64,000 bases of DNA from UBA1367 sp040268355 (lineage in GTDB: Bacteria; Actinomycetota; Coriobacteriia; Coriobacteriales; Atopobiaceae), in assembly GCA_040268355.1 (NCBI GenBank), contig JAWRIT010000020.1:1-64000 (forward strand), in the 5' to 3' direction. The position numbers and the translations under genes are program-made. Below, piece by piece: positions 32,015 through 42,600 of this stretch (the first letter of the stretch is position 1; every line of letters starts with the position of its first letter). The notes under the pieces are model-generated. The model had not been told where the DNA came from and did not search any database. It saw nothing but the letters and a program-made list of their open reading frames with translations.

Positions 32015-33285
32015 ATGAGCACGAGTACGATGGACGAGTGCTGGGTGTCGGAGCACGTGAAGGAACACCTGCGGGAGTTCGGCCTCACGCTTCCCCGGAG
32101 GACATGACGGGCCGCATCAGGACCTGGGAACGGGTGCCTTCGCACTGTGGGTGGGCCTCAACAAGCGAAAGGTTCGCATCCGACATTACGACGCACGCAT
32201 GGTGATCCCGCTCACGTGGGATGAGGACGGGGTGATGGAGTGCGCCTTCGCCACGCGCGCCTTTTCCCGTGGCAAGGCCGTCGACCAGCTACAGATGCAC
32301 CTGCTGGGCGGCATGGGATTCTCGGCAATGGATTTGCCCTTCTTGCCTTCACAATACGCAACCGTAGAGAACGATTCGCCTTCCGAACTTTCGACTCACA
32401 CAGCACAAAACGCAACGGACGCGAACGCTCTTATCGACATGGAGAGCGATCCCACGTATCGCATCGTCATCGTTTGCTTCGACCATGAGGGAAACGAGCC
32501 TACACCCGTAGGTATCCTCCCGCTCTACGAAATGGGCAGCACCTTCCCGACTATCTCGATAGTCAAACCCGCCATCACCAACACGCACGTAGACATCTCG
32601 CCATAGAGCCAGAGCGTGCTCGCAGGCACCATAGATGCAATGCAAACGGTTGGACCTCACCTTCGATGCCTTGATTAACAAGGTTGACCTGAGCAAGATG
32701 CGCGTGTTCCCCTCGGACATGATGTTCGACAAAGAGAGCTCCAACGGCGAGGGCATCACCATCCCGTTCGGCAAGCAGGGCCGCACCGTCTTCCGCAAGG
32801 TCATGAGCACGGAGGACATGACCCACGAGTTCACGCCCGCACTTCGCACTAACGCGCAAAGCGGGGCCTTCCGTATCGCCCTGCAGATGCTCGGCGACCT
32901 CACCGGCTTTCGGCCTCACGTACTTCGGCTTCGACACCACCGAATACGTGAAGACGGCCACGGAGGTGTCGAGCGACAACTCGGCTCTCATGCGCAGAAT
33001 CAAGCGGCACGAAAACCTTCTGCAGGGCTCTCTGGCCAACATCACACACGCTGTCATGGCCGTGTCGCGTCACTTAGGCGAGGTCGGCCCCGATGAGGGA
33101 GTCATCCGTATCCGTTTCGACGGCTCCATCATCCAGGACACGGATGCGGAGAAACAAAGAGACATGCGCGAGGTGGCGTCACCATGGCCGCCTGGGAGTA
33201 CCGCATGAAGTGGTGAGGCGAGGACGAGAGCACGGCTAAGGCACGCGCACGCGAACTTGGTGCTGGATCCTCTAGGAGCGGTAGC
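32015..33285 (+). pseudogene. Decayed prophage portal protein
   Basis: Starts at ATG 32015 after GGAGGTG (MSTSTMDECWVSEHVKEHLR) and moves through at least four frames: GLTLP to EDMTGRIRTWER, then GAFALWVGLNKRKVRIRHYD, then FPTISIVKPAITNTHVD, then DLTFDALINKVDLSKMRVFP and GKQGRTVFRKVMSTED, then NSALMRRIKRHENLLQGSLA and IQDTDAEKQRDM. The IVKPAI-N-N/T segment and the central order match SPP1-type portals. Several single-base shifts make it non-functional. It is the left half of a prophage head module whose scaffold and capsid lie at 44.1 kb. Confidence 0.7.
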
Positions 33286-33333
33286 AACGCCATCGGATAA
33301 AATGGGGGCGACCAGATCAGGAAGGACCGTCCC

Positions 33334-33642
33334 ATGGCATCAAGCAGCGAATACCTCGATTACGCGCTGGACCTCCTGGCAGACGTGCCGGAGGTCACCG
33401 TCCGCAAGATGATGGGCGAATGCCTGCTTTACGCATCCGGGAAGCTGTTCGGGGGTGTCTACGACGACCGCTTCTTGGTGAAGGACACAGCAGCCTCTCG
33501 CGCCGTGCTGTCGGCTGAGGAGATTCCCTACGAGGGCGCGTCTGCGATGCTCCTGGTGGACGTGGAGGACGCCGAGGCCGTCGGCGCTATGGTAACGGCC
33601 ATGCTCCCTGAGCTACCCGCGCCCAAGAAGCGTCGCAAGTAG
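33334..33642 (+). CDS. TfoX N-terminal domain protein
   Basis: The 102-residue protein matches stand-alone TfoX_N proteins: YLDYALDLLADVPEVTVRKM then MGECLLYASGKLFGGVYDDR, FLVKDTAA and a basic end APKKRRK. TfoX/Sxy regulates competence in gamma-proteobacteria; the role of short Gram-positive homologues is unknown. AAGGACCGTCCC precedes the ATG. It sits between the portal remnant and the defence island. Confidence 0.85.
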   Translation: MASSSEYLDYALDLLADVPEVTVRKMMGECLLYASGKLFGGVYDDRFLVKDTAASRAVLSAEEIPYEGASAMLLVDVEDAEAVGAMVTAMLPELPAPKKRRK

Positions 33643-34027
33643 GTCGCTGACGGGCTGCTGCGAGCCCGTGTGGAGCCGTTGGTGGCGCTGCGCCGGCTGG
33701 ACTGCTGCCCGGGTGCCCCGAGCTGGGATGCGCCTGCGGCTGACACGAACACTGTGCTGCCTGCGCCTGGACGATGGACCGGGCGGCCGTGCTGCTGGAG
33801 TGGACGCCGACGACGCACCGCGCGACCGGGCCAGCGGCCAGGACTGGCGGCACAGATAAACACGAGAACGTGAGACTCGCCGGTTCGGTCGACTCTCTGC
33901 AAAGTCAACCGTCTAGATCCGTCGGAGTAGATAGATATACCAGCTCATGACTTTTCTCTTCTCATCCGCTCTCTGCATTTCAGCAGTTAATCAGGCGTGA
34001 TGAGCAACAAAACACAACAGAAATCCC
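33643..34027. other. 385-base GC-rich gap before the defence island
   Basis: No frame here has start signals or a recognisable product. Composition changes near 33930 from GC-rich to AT-richer, marking the left boundary of the island. Confidence 0.4.
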
Positions 34028-34061
34028 ATGCAATGGTAGAGTGTACGCGAAGTTATTGCAT
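34028..34061. promoter_or_regulatory. Inverted repeat upstream of the island operon
   Basis: ATGCAAT (34028-34034) and ATTGCAT (34055-34061) are perfect 7 bp arms 26 bases before the start of the ribbon-helix-helix gene, which could bind it. Confidence 0.35.
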
Positions 34062-34086
34062 TTGTCAGCTCAGCGACAGGAGGGTC

Positions 34087-34290
34087 ATGAAGTACTCCGA
34101 GCTCCTGGAAAGCGGTGCAACGGCTGCTCAGCGACAGGACTTTCTCACTGAGGGCGACCAAACACCTATCACTCTCCGGGTTCCCAAGAACCTCAAGGAT
34201 GCGGCTGCTGAGGCTGCCAAACTCCGCGGCATCAGCTTCTCCGCCTTCATCCGCAACTGCATCATCAACGAGCTTGCGGGGAGGGCATAG
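34087..34290 (+). CDS. Small ribbon-helix-helix protein, first gene of the defence island
   Basis: The 67-residue protein begins MKYSELLESGATAAQRQDFL and has a CopG/Arc-like ribbon-helix-helix at its end: TPITLRVPKNLKDAAAEAAK, RGISFSAFIRNCIINELAG. AGGAGGGTC precedes the ATG at 34087; the frame is open back to 33997 but without start signals. Its stop is two bases before the first methyltransferase gene, so it is the likely operon regulator. Confidence 0.7.
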   Translation: MKYSELLESGATAAQRQDFLTEGDQTPITLRVPKNLKDAAAEAAKLRGISFSAFIRNCIINELAGRA

Positions 34291-34291
34291 C

Positions 34292-34990
34292 GTGGCATCG
34301 CAGGTTAAGTCGCGTCAGAGAGTACAAGACCACGGCGAAGTGTTCACCAACGAGCGCGAGGTGAACGCCATGCTGGACATGGTGAAGCAGGAGACCGAGC
34401 GCATCGACTCCCGCTTCCTCGAACCCGCCTGCGGCGACGGCAACTTCCTCGCGGAGGTTCTGCGGCGCAAGCTTGCCGTCGTCAACAGCCGCTACCGCCG
34501 CTCGCTTTCCGAGTATGAGAAGTACACGTTCGTGGCCGTCGGCAGCATCTACGGCGTGGAGCTGCTTCACGACAACGCCGTCGCCTGTCGCGACCGCCTT
34601 TATGGCATCGTGGAGGCAGACTATATGCGCGTGTGCAAGAAGTCGCCGACGCCCGGCTACCTTGACGCCATCCGCTTCGTCTTGGAGCGCAACATCTTGA
34701 ACGGCAACGCCCTCAGCCTCAAGGCTGTGGACGAATCAGGCTCGGACACTGATGAGCCGATCATCTTCTCGGAGTGGTCCATCGTTACCGGCGACCGAGT
34801 TAAGCGCAGGGACTTTCGCCTGGACGAGATGCTAGAGGGCAGCGCCGATCAGGCTCAATTCTCTCTTTTCGGATCTAGCGGTACCCCGACATCCGAGTGG
34901 GAGTTCGACGAGGAGACCGGAGCACTGATTCCCAAACCCATCTGGGAATACCCGTTGATTAGGCTGTATGAGGTGCAGAACGATGAGTAA
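34292..34990 (+). CDS. Adenine-methyltransferase-like protein, motif I half
   Basis: The 232-residue protein from GTG at 34292 (GGGAGGGC before it) has EVFTNEREVNAMLDMVKQET, the SAM-binding motif I FLEPACGDGNFL near 41-52, and the acidic motif II in IYGVELLHDNA near 90. A motif III-like ILNGNALSL is near 145. The catalytic NPPY motif is absent; the C-terminal third (FDEETGALIPKPIWEYPLIR) looks like a protein-contact region. It overlaps the next gene by 8 bases. It may act as the SAM-binding partner of the next protein. Confidence 0.7.
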   Translation: MASQVKSRQRVQDHGEVFTNEREVNAMLDMVKQETERIDSRFLEPACGDGNFLAEVLRRKLAVVNSRYRRSLSEYEKYTFVAVGSIYGVELLHDNAVACRDRLYGIVEADYMRVCKKSPTPGYLDAIRFVLERNILNGNALSLKAVDESGSDTDEPIIFSEWSIVTGDRVKRRDFRLDEMLEGSADQAQFSLFGSSGTPTSEWEFDEETGALIPKPIWEYPLIRLYEVQNDE

Positions 34991-36434
34991 CCTATTCGAG
35001 GCGACATACAACCCTGACGTGTTGAGCTGTATCGCCAACCTCAGCAATGACGAGGTCTTTACGCCACCCGAGCTTGCAAACCAGATACTTGAGTTGTTGC
35101 CTGATGGCATATGGAGCGACCCGAACGTCACTTTCTTGGACCCCGCAAGTAAGTCAGGAATCTTCCTGCGTGAGATAGCTAAGCGCCTTATTGACGGACT
35201 TGAGGACGAGCTCTCCGACCTAGAGGAGAGACTTGACCACATCTATCGAAAGCAGCTGTTCGGCGTTGCGATAACCGAGCTTACAAGCCTGCTTTCGCGG
35301 CGCAGCGTCTATTGCTCAAAGTACCCGAACAGTATCTACTCCGTCGTCAGGTTCGACGACGCAGCCGGCAACATACGCTTCAAGAACACTGAGCATGTTT
35401 GGTCAGGCGGACGCTGCGTCTACTGCGGCGCAACACAGAAGGAATACGACCGCGACAAAACGCTTGAACAGTACGCATACGAATTCATACACCTGGATGA
35501 CCCAGAAGAGGTTCTGCCCATGAAGTTTGACGTTATCGTCGGCAATCCGCCATATCAGCTCAGCGATGGCGGCAACAACGCTTCCGCCATGCCCATTTAC
35601 CAGAAGTTCGTGGAGCAGGCAAAGAAGCTTAACCCGCGCTACCTGGTCATGATTACGCCCTCGCGGTGGTTCTCAGGCGGCCGAGGGCTTGACGCATATC
35701 GAGCAACAATGCTCGGCGACCGACGCATCAGGAAGCTTGTCGACTTCGAGGACGCCAACGATTGCTTCCCCGGCGTGGATATGTCGGGCGGCGTGTCGTA
35801 CTTCCTGTGGGACCGAAATTACGATGGTAACTGCACTGTCGTGAACATGAAGAACGGGGTCGGAACCGAGCAACAGCGTGACCTGCGCAGATACGATATC
35901 CTTATCCGTTCGAACGAGGCCGTTTCCATCGTGGATAAAGTGCTCAGCCACACGTCGGCGTTCCTCAGCAAATACGTCAGCAGCCAACGGCCTTTCGGTT
36001 TGAGGACGTTTGCAAAGCCTTCCAAGAAGGGTGATTTGACCCTCAGGTGGCGCGAGGGCAAAGGCCCTATAAGCAGCAGCGAGATTACTATCGGCAAGGA
36101 GTGGATAAACAAGTGGAAGGTCATCGTATCCCGTGTCGTATACGAACATGCCGGTGGAACCGACGCACAGGGCATGCGCCGCATCCTCTCTATCCTCGAG
36201 GTGCTTGGTCCGAAGGAGGTCTGCACCGAAACCTACATCGTCATCAAGACCTTTGACACCCAGGAGGAGGCGCAGAACTGTTACGAATACCTCTCGTTGA
36301 AGTTCCCCCGTTTCCTTATCAGCCAGGTCGCATCTGCCCAGATGGTCAACAAGAAGTCCTTCACCTTTGTGCCAGACGTAGACTTCACGAGAAGCTGGAC
36401 GGAAGGAGCTTTACGACGAATTCGGGCTCGATGA
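34983..36434 (+). CDS. Eco57I-type adenine methyltransferase/restriction-associated protein, C-terminal frameshift
   Basis: The 483-residue protein shows NDEVFTPPELANQILELLP, a weakened motif I FLDPASKSGIFLREIA near 50 (Ser-Lys where Cys-Gly is usual), a Cys pair in GGRCVYCGATQ near 143 and the catalytic NPPY near 187, then MITPSRWFSGGRG and the recognition part. It should methylate adenine. The frame ends WTEGALRRIRAR at 36434. One extra base near 36402 explains this: dropping it gives ELYDEFGLDEEEIAYIESHI and a stop at 36501 that overlaps the next start by 11 bases, the normal family end. Confidence 0.82.
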   Translation: MSNLFEATYNPDVLSCIANLSNDEVFTPPELANQILELLPDGIWSDPNVTFLDPASKSGIFLREIAKRLIDGLEDELSDLEERLDHIYRKQLFGVAITELTSLLSRRSVYCSKYPNSIYSVVRFDDAAGNIRFKNTEHVWSGGRCVYCGATQKEYDRDKTLEQYAYEFIHLDDPEEVLPMKFDVIVGNPPYQLSDGGNNASAMPIYQKFVEQAKKLNPRYLVMITPSRWFSGGRGLDAYRATMLGDRRIRKLVDFEDANDCFPGVDMSGGVSYFLWDRNYDGNCTVVNMKNGVGTEQQRDLRRYDILIRSNEAVSIVDKVLSHTSAFLSKYVSSQRPFGLRTFAKPSKKGDLTLRWREGKGPISSSEITIGKEWINKWKVIVSRVVYEHAGGTDAQGMRRILSILEVLGPKEVCTETYIVIKTFDTQEEAQNCYEYLSLKFPRFLISQVASAQMVNKKSFTFVPDVDFTRSWTEGALRRIRAR

Positions 36435-36490
36435 GGAGGAGATCGCCTACATCGAAAGCCACATCAAAAAGATGAACACGGGTGACGGCG

Positions 36491-39457
36491 ATGCCAAGTA
36501 AAGAATTCTTTCCGCCACGGCCGGATGCGCAGCCGATTATCTACGCCTTCTGCGAACCCAATAATCGCGATGTCAAGGGCATGCTCAAGGTCGGCTATAC
36601 GGCCCGCACTTTAGAGGAGCGCATGCACGAGCACTATCCGACGTTAAAGCCTGGGCCAGTGCCCTACGAGGTCGTGTTCGTCGCCCCTGCCATGCGCACC
36701 GACGGCACGACGTTCATGGACCACGAGATCCACGAGAACCTTGCGCTGAACGGATTCAAGAAGCAGCGTGATCACGACGGCAAGAAGACCGAGTGGTTCC
36801 GCTGCACGCTCGATGACGTGAAGGCTGCATACATCGCCGTTCGTGACCGGGCCGAAAACGTCGAGCGACGCACCCGCGACTTCAAGATGCGACCCGAGCA
36901 GGAGACCGCCGTACACAAGACTGAGGCATACTTCCACTCCGTCGAGAACGAGGGCGGCGCTCTCACGCCGAAGTTCCTGTGGAACGCCAAGATGCGGTTC
37001 GGCAAGACGTTCGCCACCTACGAGCTTGCCAAGCGCATGGGCTTCAAGCGAGTGCTGATCCTGACCTTCAAGCTCGCCGTGCTGGCGGCGTGGGAGGAAG
37101 ACCTGAACACGCACGTTGACTTCGAGGGCTGGCAGTTCGTGAGCCGGCCGAAGGACCCGACCAGGCCCGACATCGCCCAGCAGTACGCCAAGGCCGACAA
37201 GAGCAGGCCGATCGTATGCTTCGGCAGCTTCCAGGACTTCCTTGGGCGTGAGGCTCGTACGGGACGCATCAAGGCCCACCACGAGTGGGTGCGCGAGGAG
37301 GACTGGGACCTCGTCGTGTTCGACGAGTACCACTTCGGCGCGTGGAACGACAACTCCAAGAAGCTTTTCGAGCAGGAGGAAGAGGACGAGCGCGACACCA
37401 CCGAGGTCACCGACACGCGGCTCGGCAAGGTGAACACCGGCAACGAGGTGAACGAGGGCGACCTGCCCATCGTGACGCGCTACTACCTGTTCCTCTCCGG
37501 CACGCCCTTCCGGGCGCTCAACAGCGGCGAGTTCATTGAGGAGCAGATCTACAACTGGACCTACTCCGACGAGCAGGCGGCCAAGGAGGCCTGGCCCGCC
37601 GAGCATCCCGGCAAGCCCAACCCGTACGCGTCGCTGCCGCGCATGGTGATGCTCGCCTACCAGATGCCCGACGAGATAAAGAACGTGGCGCTGGGTGGCG
37701 AGTACAACAGCTTCGACCTGAACGCCTTCTTCGAGGCGACCGGCGAGGGCGACAGCGCGGAGTTCGTGCTCAAGGACTCGGTCCAGAAGTGGCTCGACCT
37801 TATACGCGGCTCCTACAAGCCCTCTGCCGTGGACGACCTCAAGCTGGGCGCCGAGAAACCAGCTCTTCCATACGCCGACACGCGCCTGCTGCGGGTGCTC
37901 AATCACACGCTCTGGTACCTGCCGCGCGTGAACAGCTGCTACGCGATGCGCAACCTCCTGCGCGAACCGCAGAACGTGTTCTTCCACGACTACACAATCA
38001 ACGTATGTGCGGGCACCGAGGCCGGCATCGGCATGGTCGCGCTCGACAAGGTGCGCGAGACCATGGAGGACCCGCTGCACTCCCAAACCATCACGCTGAC
38101 CTGTGGCAAGCTGACCACGGGCGTGACCGTTAAGCCGTGGTGCGGGATATTCATGCTCGCCAACATGCGCAGCCCCGAAACCTACTTCCAGGCCGCCTTC
38201 CGCGTGCAGTCGCCATGGACCGTAGAAAACGACGCCAGCAAGATGGAGATCGTGAAGCAGGAATGCTACGTTTTCGACTTCGCTCTAGACCGGTCGCTCC
38301 GTATGGTCTCCGACTACTCATGCCGCCTGAAGGTGGACGGGAATGTGGGTCCCGAGCAGAAGGTCGGCGAGTTCATCAACTTCCTTCCCGTGCTTGCCTA
38401 TGACGGCAGCGCCATGCGTCCCGTGAGCGCGGCTGACATCCTCGACATCGCCATGGCTGGCACATCCGCGACGCTGCTTGCAAGGCGCTGGGAATCCGCT
38501 CTGCTTGTCAACGTGGACAACGACACGCTTCGCCGCATCCTCAACAACGAGGACGCGCTCAACGCCCTCATGAGCATCGAGGGCTTCCGCTCGCTCAACG
38601 CCGACATCGAGACCATCATCAATCGGTCCGAGGCCATCAAGAAGGTCAAGCGTGGGAAGGAAGAGATGACCCCCAAGGAGAAGAAGCAGATCTCCGAGGA
38701 GGAGAAGGAGCTCAAGAGCAAGCGCAAGCAGATCCAGGAGAAGCTGATCAAGTTCGCCACGCGCATACCGGTCTTCATGTACCTGACCGACTACCGCGAG
38801 GAGACCCTGAAGGACGTTATCACGCAGCTTGAGCCAGGGCTCTTCAAGAAGGTGACCGGCCTCACCGTCGCTGACTTCGAGCTGCTGGTATCTCTCGGCG
38901 TCTTCAACGACGCGTTGATGAACGATGCCGTTTACAAGTTCCGCCGCTACGAGGACTCCTCGTTGCGCTACACCGGCATCGACCGACACGCTGGCGAGCG
39001 CGTCGGCTTGTTCGACACGTCGCTCAGCGAGTTCGAGTACATGGCCATGGCCCAAGAGGAGTCGATGGTTGCGCCGAACGGTCTTGCGAGGCCCGTCGGG
39101 CGTGCGACCGGCGCGAGCGCGAAGGTACCCACACGCAAACTGGCTGCTGCCAGCAAGCCTGCAGGCGGCGGCGACACGCGCACGGCCAAGGCCACCGTGC
39201 CCGTGGCAAAGCCCACGCCCAAGAAGGCCGAGAGCCGCAGGATCGAGCGCGGCGACGCCCGCACGGCCGCCAAGCCCTCCCAGAATGCAGCGAGGCGTGA
39301 CTGGATCGTTGAGGCGCTGGAAGACGCCGGGCTCAAGTACCTGGACAAGCGCGGCAACTCTGGCTGCCTGTGGGTCATCGGCGCGAGCGAACTCTCTGGC
39401 CGCATGAAGGAGCTTGAGCTGCGCGGGGCGCGGTTCAGGTTCAGCTCGACGACCTAG
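36491..39457 (+). CDS. GIY-YIG nuclease - SF2 helicase fusion, C-terminal frameshift
   Basis: The 988-residue protein has an N-terminal GIY-YIG/T5orf172-like domain at about 15-115 (IIYAFCEPNN, LKVGYTARTLEERMHEHYP). An SF2 helicase core follows with Walker A NAKMRFGKTFATYEL near 165, DEYHFG (DEAH-like) near 277, LFLSGTPFRA near 338 and helicase C motifs to about 620; then a charged coil (KKVKRGKEEMTPKEKKQISE near 720) and a basic tail. ATG at 36491. The frame stops at 39457, but a 60-residue tail with GDTVLHKAFGYGRIIDIDES continues in another frame to a stop at 39624, suggesting a one-base loss near 39435. Confidence 0.82.
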   Translation: MPSKEFFPPRPDAQPIIYAFCEPNNRDVKGMLKVGYTARTLEERMHEHYPTLKPGPVPYEVVFVAPAMRTDGTTFMDHEIHENLALNGFKKQRDHDGKKTEWFRCTLDDVKAAYIAVRDRAENVERRTRDFKMRPEQETAVHKTEAYFHSVENEGGALTPKFLWNAKMRFGKTFATYELAKRMGFKRVLILTFKLAVLAAWEEDLNTHVDFEGWQFVSRPKDPTRPDIAQQYAKADKSRPIVCFGSFQDFLGREARTGRIKAHHEWVREEDWDLVVFDEYHFGAWNDNSKKLFEQEEEDERDTTEVTDTRLGKVNTGNEVNEGDLPIVTRYYLFLSGTPFRALNSGEFIEEQIYNWTYSDEQAAKEAWPAEHPGKPNPYASLPRMVMLAYQMPDEIKNVALGGEYNSFDLNAFFEATGEGDSAEFVLKDSVQKWLDLIRGSYKPSAVDDLKLGAEKPALPYADTRLLRVLNHTLWYLPRVNSCYAMRNLLREPQNVFFHDYTINVCAGTEAGIGMVALDKVRETMEDPLHSQTITLTCGKLTTGVTVKPWCGIFMLANMRSPETYFQAAFRVQSPWTVENDASKMEIVKQECYVFDFALDRSLRMVSDYSCRLKVDGNVGPEQKVGEFINFLPVLAYDGSAMRPVSAADILDIAMAGTSATLLARRWESALLVNVDNDTLRRILNNEDALNALMSIEGFRSLNADIETIINRSEAIKKVKRGKEEMTPKEKKQISEEEKELKSKRKQIQEKLIKFATRIPVFMYLTDYREETLKDVITQLEPGLFKKVTGLTVADFELLVSLGVFNDALMNDAVYKFRRYEDSSLRYTGIDRHAGERVGLFDTSLSEFEYMAMAQEESMVAPNGLARPVGRATGASAKVPTRKLAAASKPAGGGDTRTAKATVPVAKPTPKKAESRRIERGDARTAAKPSQNAARRDWIVEALEDAGLKYLDKRGNSGCLWVIGASELSGRMKELELRGARFRFSSTT

Positions 39458-39624
39458 AGCCGGGTGACACTGTGCTTCACAAGGCCTTCGGATACGGGCG
39501 GATCATCGACATCGATGAGTCCTACGTGGAAGTCACGTTCGACTCGGACAACAAGAAGAAGAAATCGTCTCGCAAGTTCATCTTCCCTGGGGCGTTCCAC
39601 CAGGGGCTGCTGCAGATTGGGTAG
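39436..39624 (+). pseudogene. Out-of-frame C-terminal tail of the helicase
   Basis: This stretch reads VQVQLDDLEPGDTVLHKAFG, YGRIIDIDESYVEVTFDSDN and SSRKFIFPGAFHQGLLQIG then TAG. It is a small beta domain of the kind found at the C-terminus of DNA-processing helicases. It has no start of its own and its stop is 7 bases before the next gene, as expected of an operon in which it once ended the helicase gene. Confidence 0.6.
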
Positions 39625-39631
39625 GTGTGTC

Positions 39632-42600
39632 TTGGGAATATTCGATAAGTTCAACAATCAGAGCTTGAGCAATCAGGATGCTTTCGAGGAACTGTGCTGC
39701 CAGCTCTTCGAGACATGGGGTGTGCATTCAAGGGGCTTTGATAGCGGTTGGGATTATCGAGACATCCGAGGTGCCGGTGGCGACGGGGGCATTGAGGCCT
39801 ATTGGTATAACCAGAATGACGACCAGTACATCGGTATTCAGGCGAAGTGGTTCCCAAAGACCATCACAGACAATCAATATGGGCAGGTAAGAGGCTCAAT
39901 CAAAACGGCGGTGGAACTACGACCGACCTTGTCCACATACATCATCTGCATACCGCATAATCTTACATCCGTGCATGTTGGAAGGGGTAAGATCGTAACA
40001 CCCGGAGAAGAAGCGTCATGGAAGTCGTTCGTGGACGAGATCGCTGAGGATTATCCCAAGGTCAAGTTCTTGCTCTGGGACGAGCATCACATCGAAAACC
40101 TGCTGCAAGATCCTGCGAATGAAGGTCGCCTACGGTTTTGGTTCAAAAAGTCTGCGGTTAACCCAGCTACCGTAAAGCTTGCCTTGAACGAAGCAATCCA
40201 AAGCCTTAATGATCGTTATGTGCCTGAGATCACCGATGATGGCGGCCTTGCTACTTTTCTTGACAACTTCTTTGGCACGATTGAAAGTAGAAAGCTCACG
40301 GTCAAGGACATCGATGCCTGCCTGGATGTCTGCCACAGCCTTGAATACGTCACCGATTCTTTCATTGGCGTAGGGGACAAGATATCGGATGAGCTCAAGT
40401 CTTCGACCATCCGATGCCACGATGCCATTTGTGCGTATGCCGATGCCCTATCCCAGTGGCGCTCCGCGCTCATTGCGGAGCCGCGTGGGCTGATTAATGT
40501 TGCAAGCATGACTGTCGATTACGGTGCAATCGAAGAGTTCGAATCCGACATCCAGGACCTGAAGGACAAATACAAGCTTACCGGACATGCGGATGAGCTG
40601 ATTAAGCTGATCGATAAGTTCAGAGGGCTGCCTGGCGAATATGAGATTCGACAGGCAATGCACTATGCTTTCAGCTCCCCTCACTGTCTTGTTGTCGGCG
40701 AGCAAGGAACCGGTAAGACCTGTGGGTTCGCAAGCGAAGCTACCGGCTACCTCAACAACGGGAAGCATTTACCCATCCTTTTGAGAGCCGGCGACATCAG
40801 CGAGCATGACGGTTGGAGGCAGATAATCACGAGCGCCCTTGGCCTTACCGACTGGACGGAAGCTCAGCTATGGCAAGCGTTGAGTGCGTCCGCTGCCATG
40901 TACGACAAGCGTGAGGATGATATTACCGTCAGGGCAAAAGTTGCGATCTTTGTTGATGGGCTGGATGAAAAGCAGCCTGCGTCACGATGGACGACACTCA
41001 TCAGGCAAGGCGATGCAATCGCAAAGGAATACCCGAGAATGAGATTCGCTTATTCCACGCGTCCTCACGGTGTTGAACGTGACGGTGCCGATGATTTGTG
41101 GGACTGCTGGTACCGTATCGATAAAAACGGTGATGTTCCTGCATGGAAGCTTTTCGACCGTTATATTGAGCACTACTCAATAGATCTGGATGGCAATACC
41201 CGTTATAAGTGGCTGCTCAAAACGCCCATGGAGTTGCACATGTTCTGCACCGCTTATGGCGGAAGACCAATCGACAGGGAGGTTTCAACCTGCCTGACCT
41301 CTCTCGTTAGGGCCGAGGTCAAGAGGCTTGATGAAGAGTATGCCGCACGTAACGCGAAATCGAATGGTATCCACGAAACACCAGTCTGGTCCACGCTCGC
41401 CGCACTTGCGAACTCGTTCCTGCTGGATGATAGCCCTCGGGATCGCGCAATAATTGGCGGTTTGATAGGGGTGACTGGGATTCAACGTGAAGATATTGGC
41501 TTGATGCTCGACTTTCTCGAAATGTACGGGATTCTTACTACCGTACGAAATCTTGGTCCTACGAGTGTGTCTCCTCCCGTATTCACATATCAGCCCGGTT
41601 CACGTCATTTGTGGGACTACTTCATGGCTGTAATGCTCATGAATACCGATGACGGAATGGCCGCCGAACTCCTCTCCAAACATAAAGACACTGCTCGCAT
41701 GTACGCGATATTGCTGGTTGAAAAATGCGGCACCCTGCCCCTTGAGAGCAATGCTCTCGTCAACGCCCTTGGAACCGGCGGAGCTCGCCGGGTGACCATA
41801 GATGCTCTGGCAAGCGCGGAGAAGGGTGCTGCCGGCAAATTCAGGCAGTGGGCGCTTGGCGAGATGGCAAAGGGCAGAGAATCACTCTCTGAGATCGTCA
41901 ATGGCATAGTCGTTCAAGTAGCGTGCGAGCAGGATCACCCTCTTGGGCCTCTGATGTTCGATGAGTACATGAGAACATTCCCAACGCCAATCGAACGAGA
42001 TCGGGTATGGGCGACACCAAGGGAGATGTCAAACGGCTACGGACTGTCGATGTACTACGAGCGAGATGCCGTGCGACACTTGCCTCGGCTACACGAGAAC
42101 GATCACTGGAATCAAATGCCGCTCTTATTGGCCTGGTGCCTGATTGCAGTCAGCAACCTGCAACGGCGTCACTGCAGAAACGAGCTAGTGCAGTGGGCAA
42201 TGACCAATCCCGACGAGTATGCCGAGCTGTTTGCACGGTTTGTCAATTGCGATGACCCTCAAGTCCGTGAAGACATGTTTGCCATCGCAGAGGAGGTAGT
42301 CTGTCAAGGAGAGGCAGACTTGAGCGTCAAGAAACGTTTTGCTGACATCGTTCTCGAGGCCTTATTCAAGAATCCTGACAAACCAGGAAACAGGGACGCC
42401 TCGCTGCGCCATTACGGAAGGATGCTTGTCGAGCATTGTGGCGAGAAAGGACTTGTCGGCCAGAAAGACATCGAACTGTGCAGGCCGCCTTACGCAGTTG
42501 AAGACAGATCGATTGCACTGCCCATTTACGCCGCCGCTGCCGAATCGGAACGAATGGGCGGTTACGAGACCATCCACTACGACCTGGCCCGCTATGTGCT

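Noticed and set aside
36644..38086. 480-codon minus-strand frame
   Set aside because: Antisense to the GIY-YIG helicase; the composition is typical of high-GC shadow frames.
34292..39457. BREX or DISARM system
   Set aside because: No PglZ, BrxC or Lon-like BrxL, and no DrmA/DrmB/DrmC-type proteins are present; only the methyltransferase-helicase theme is shared.
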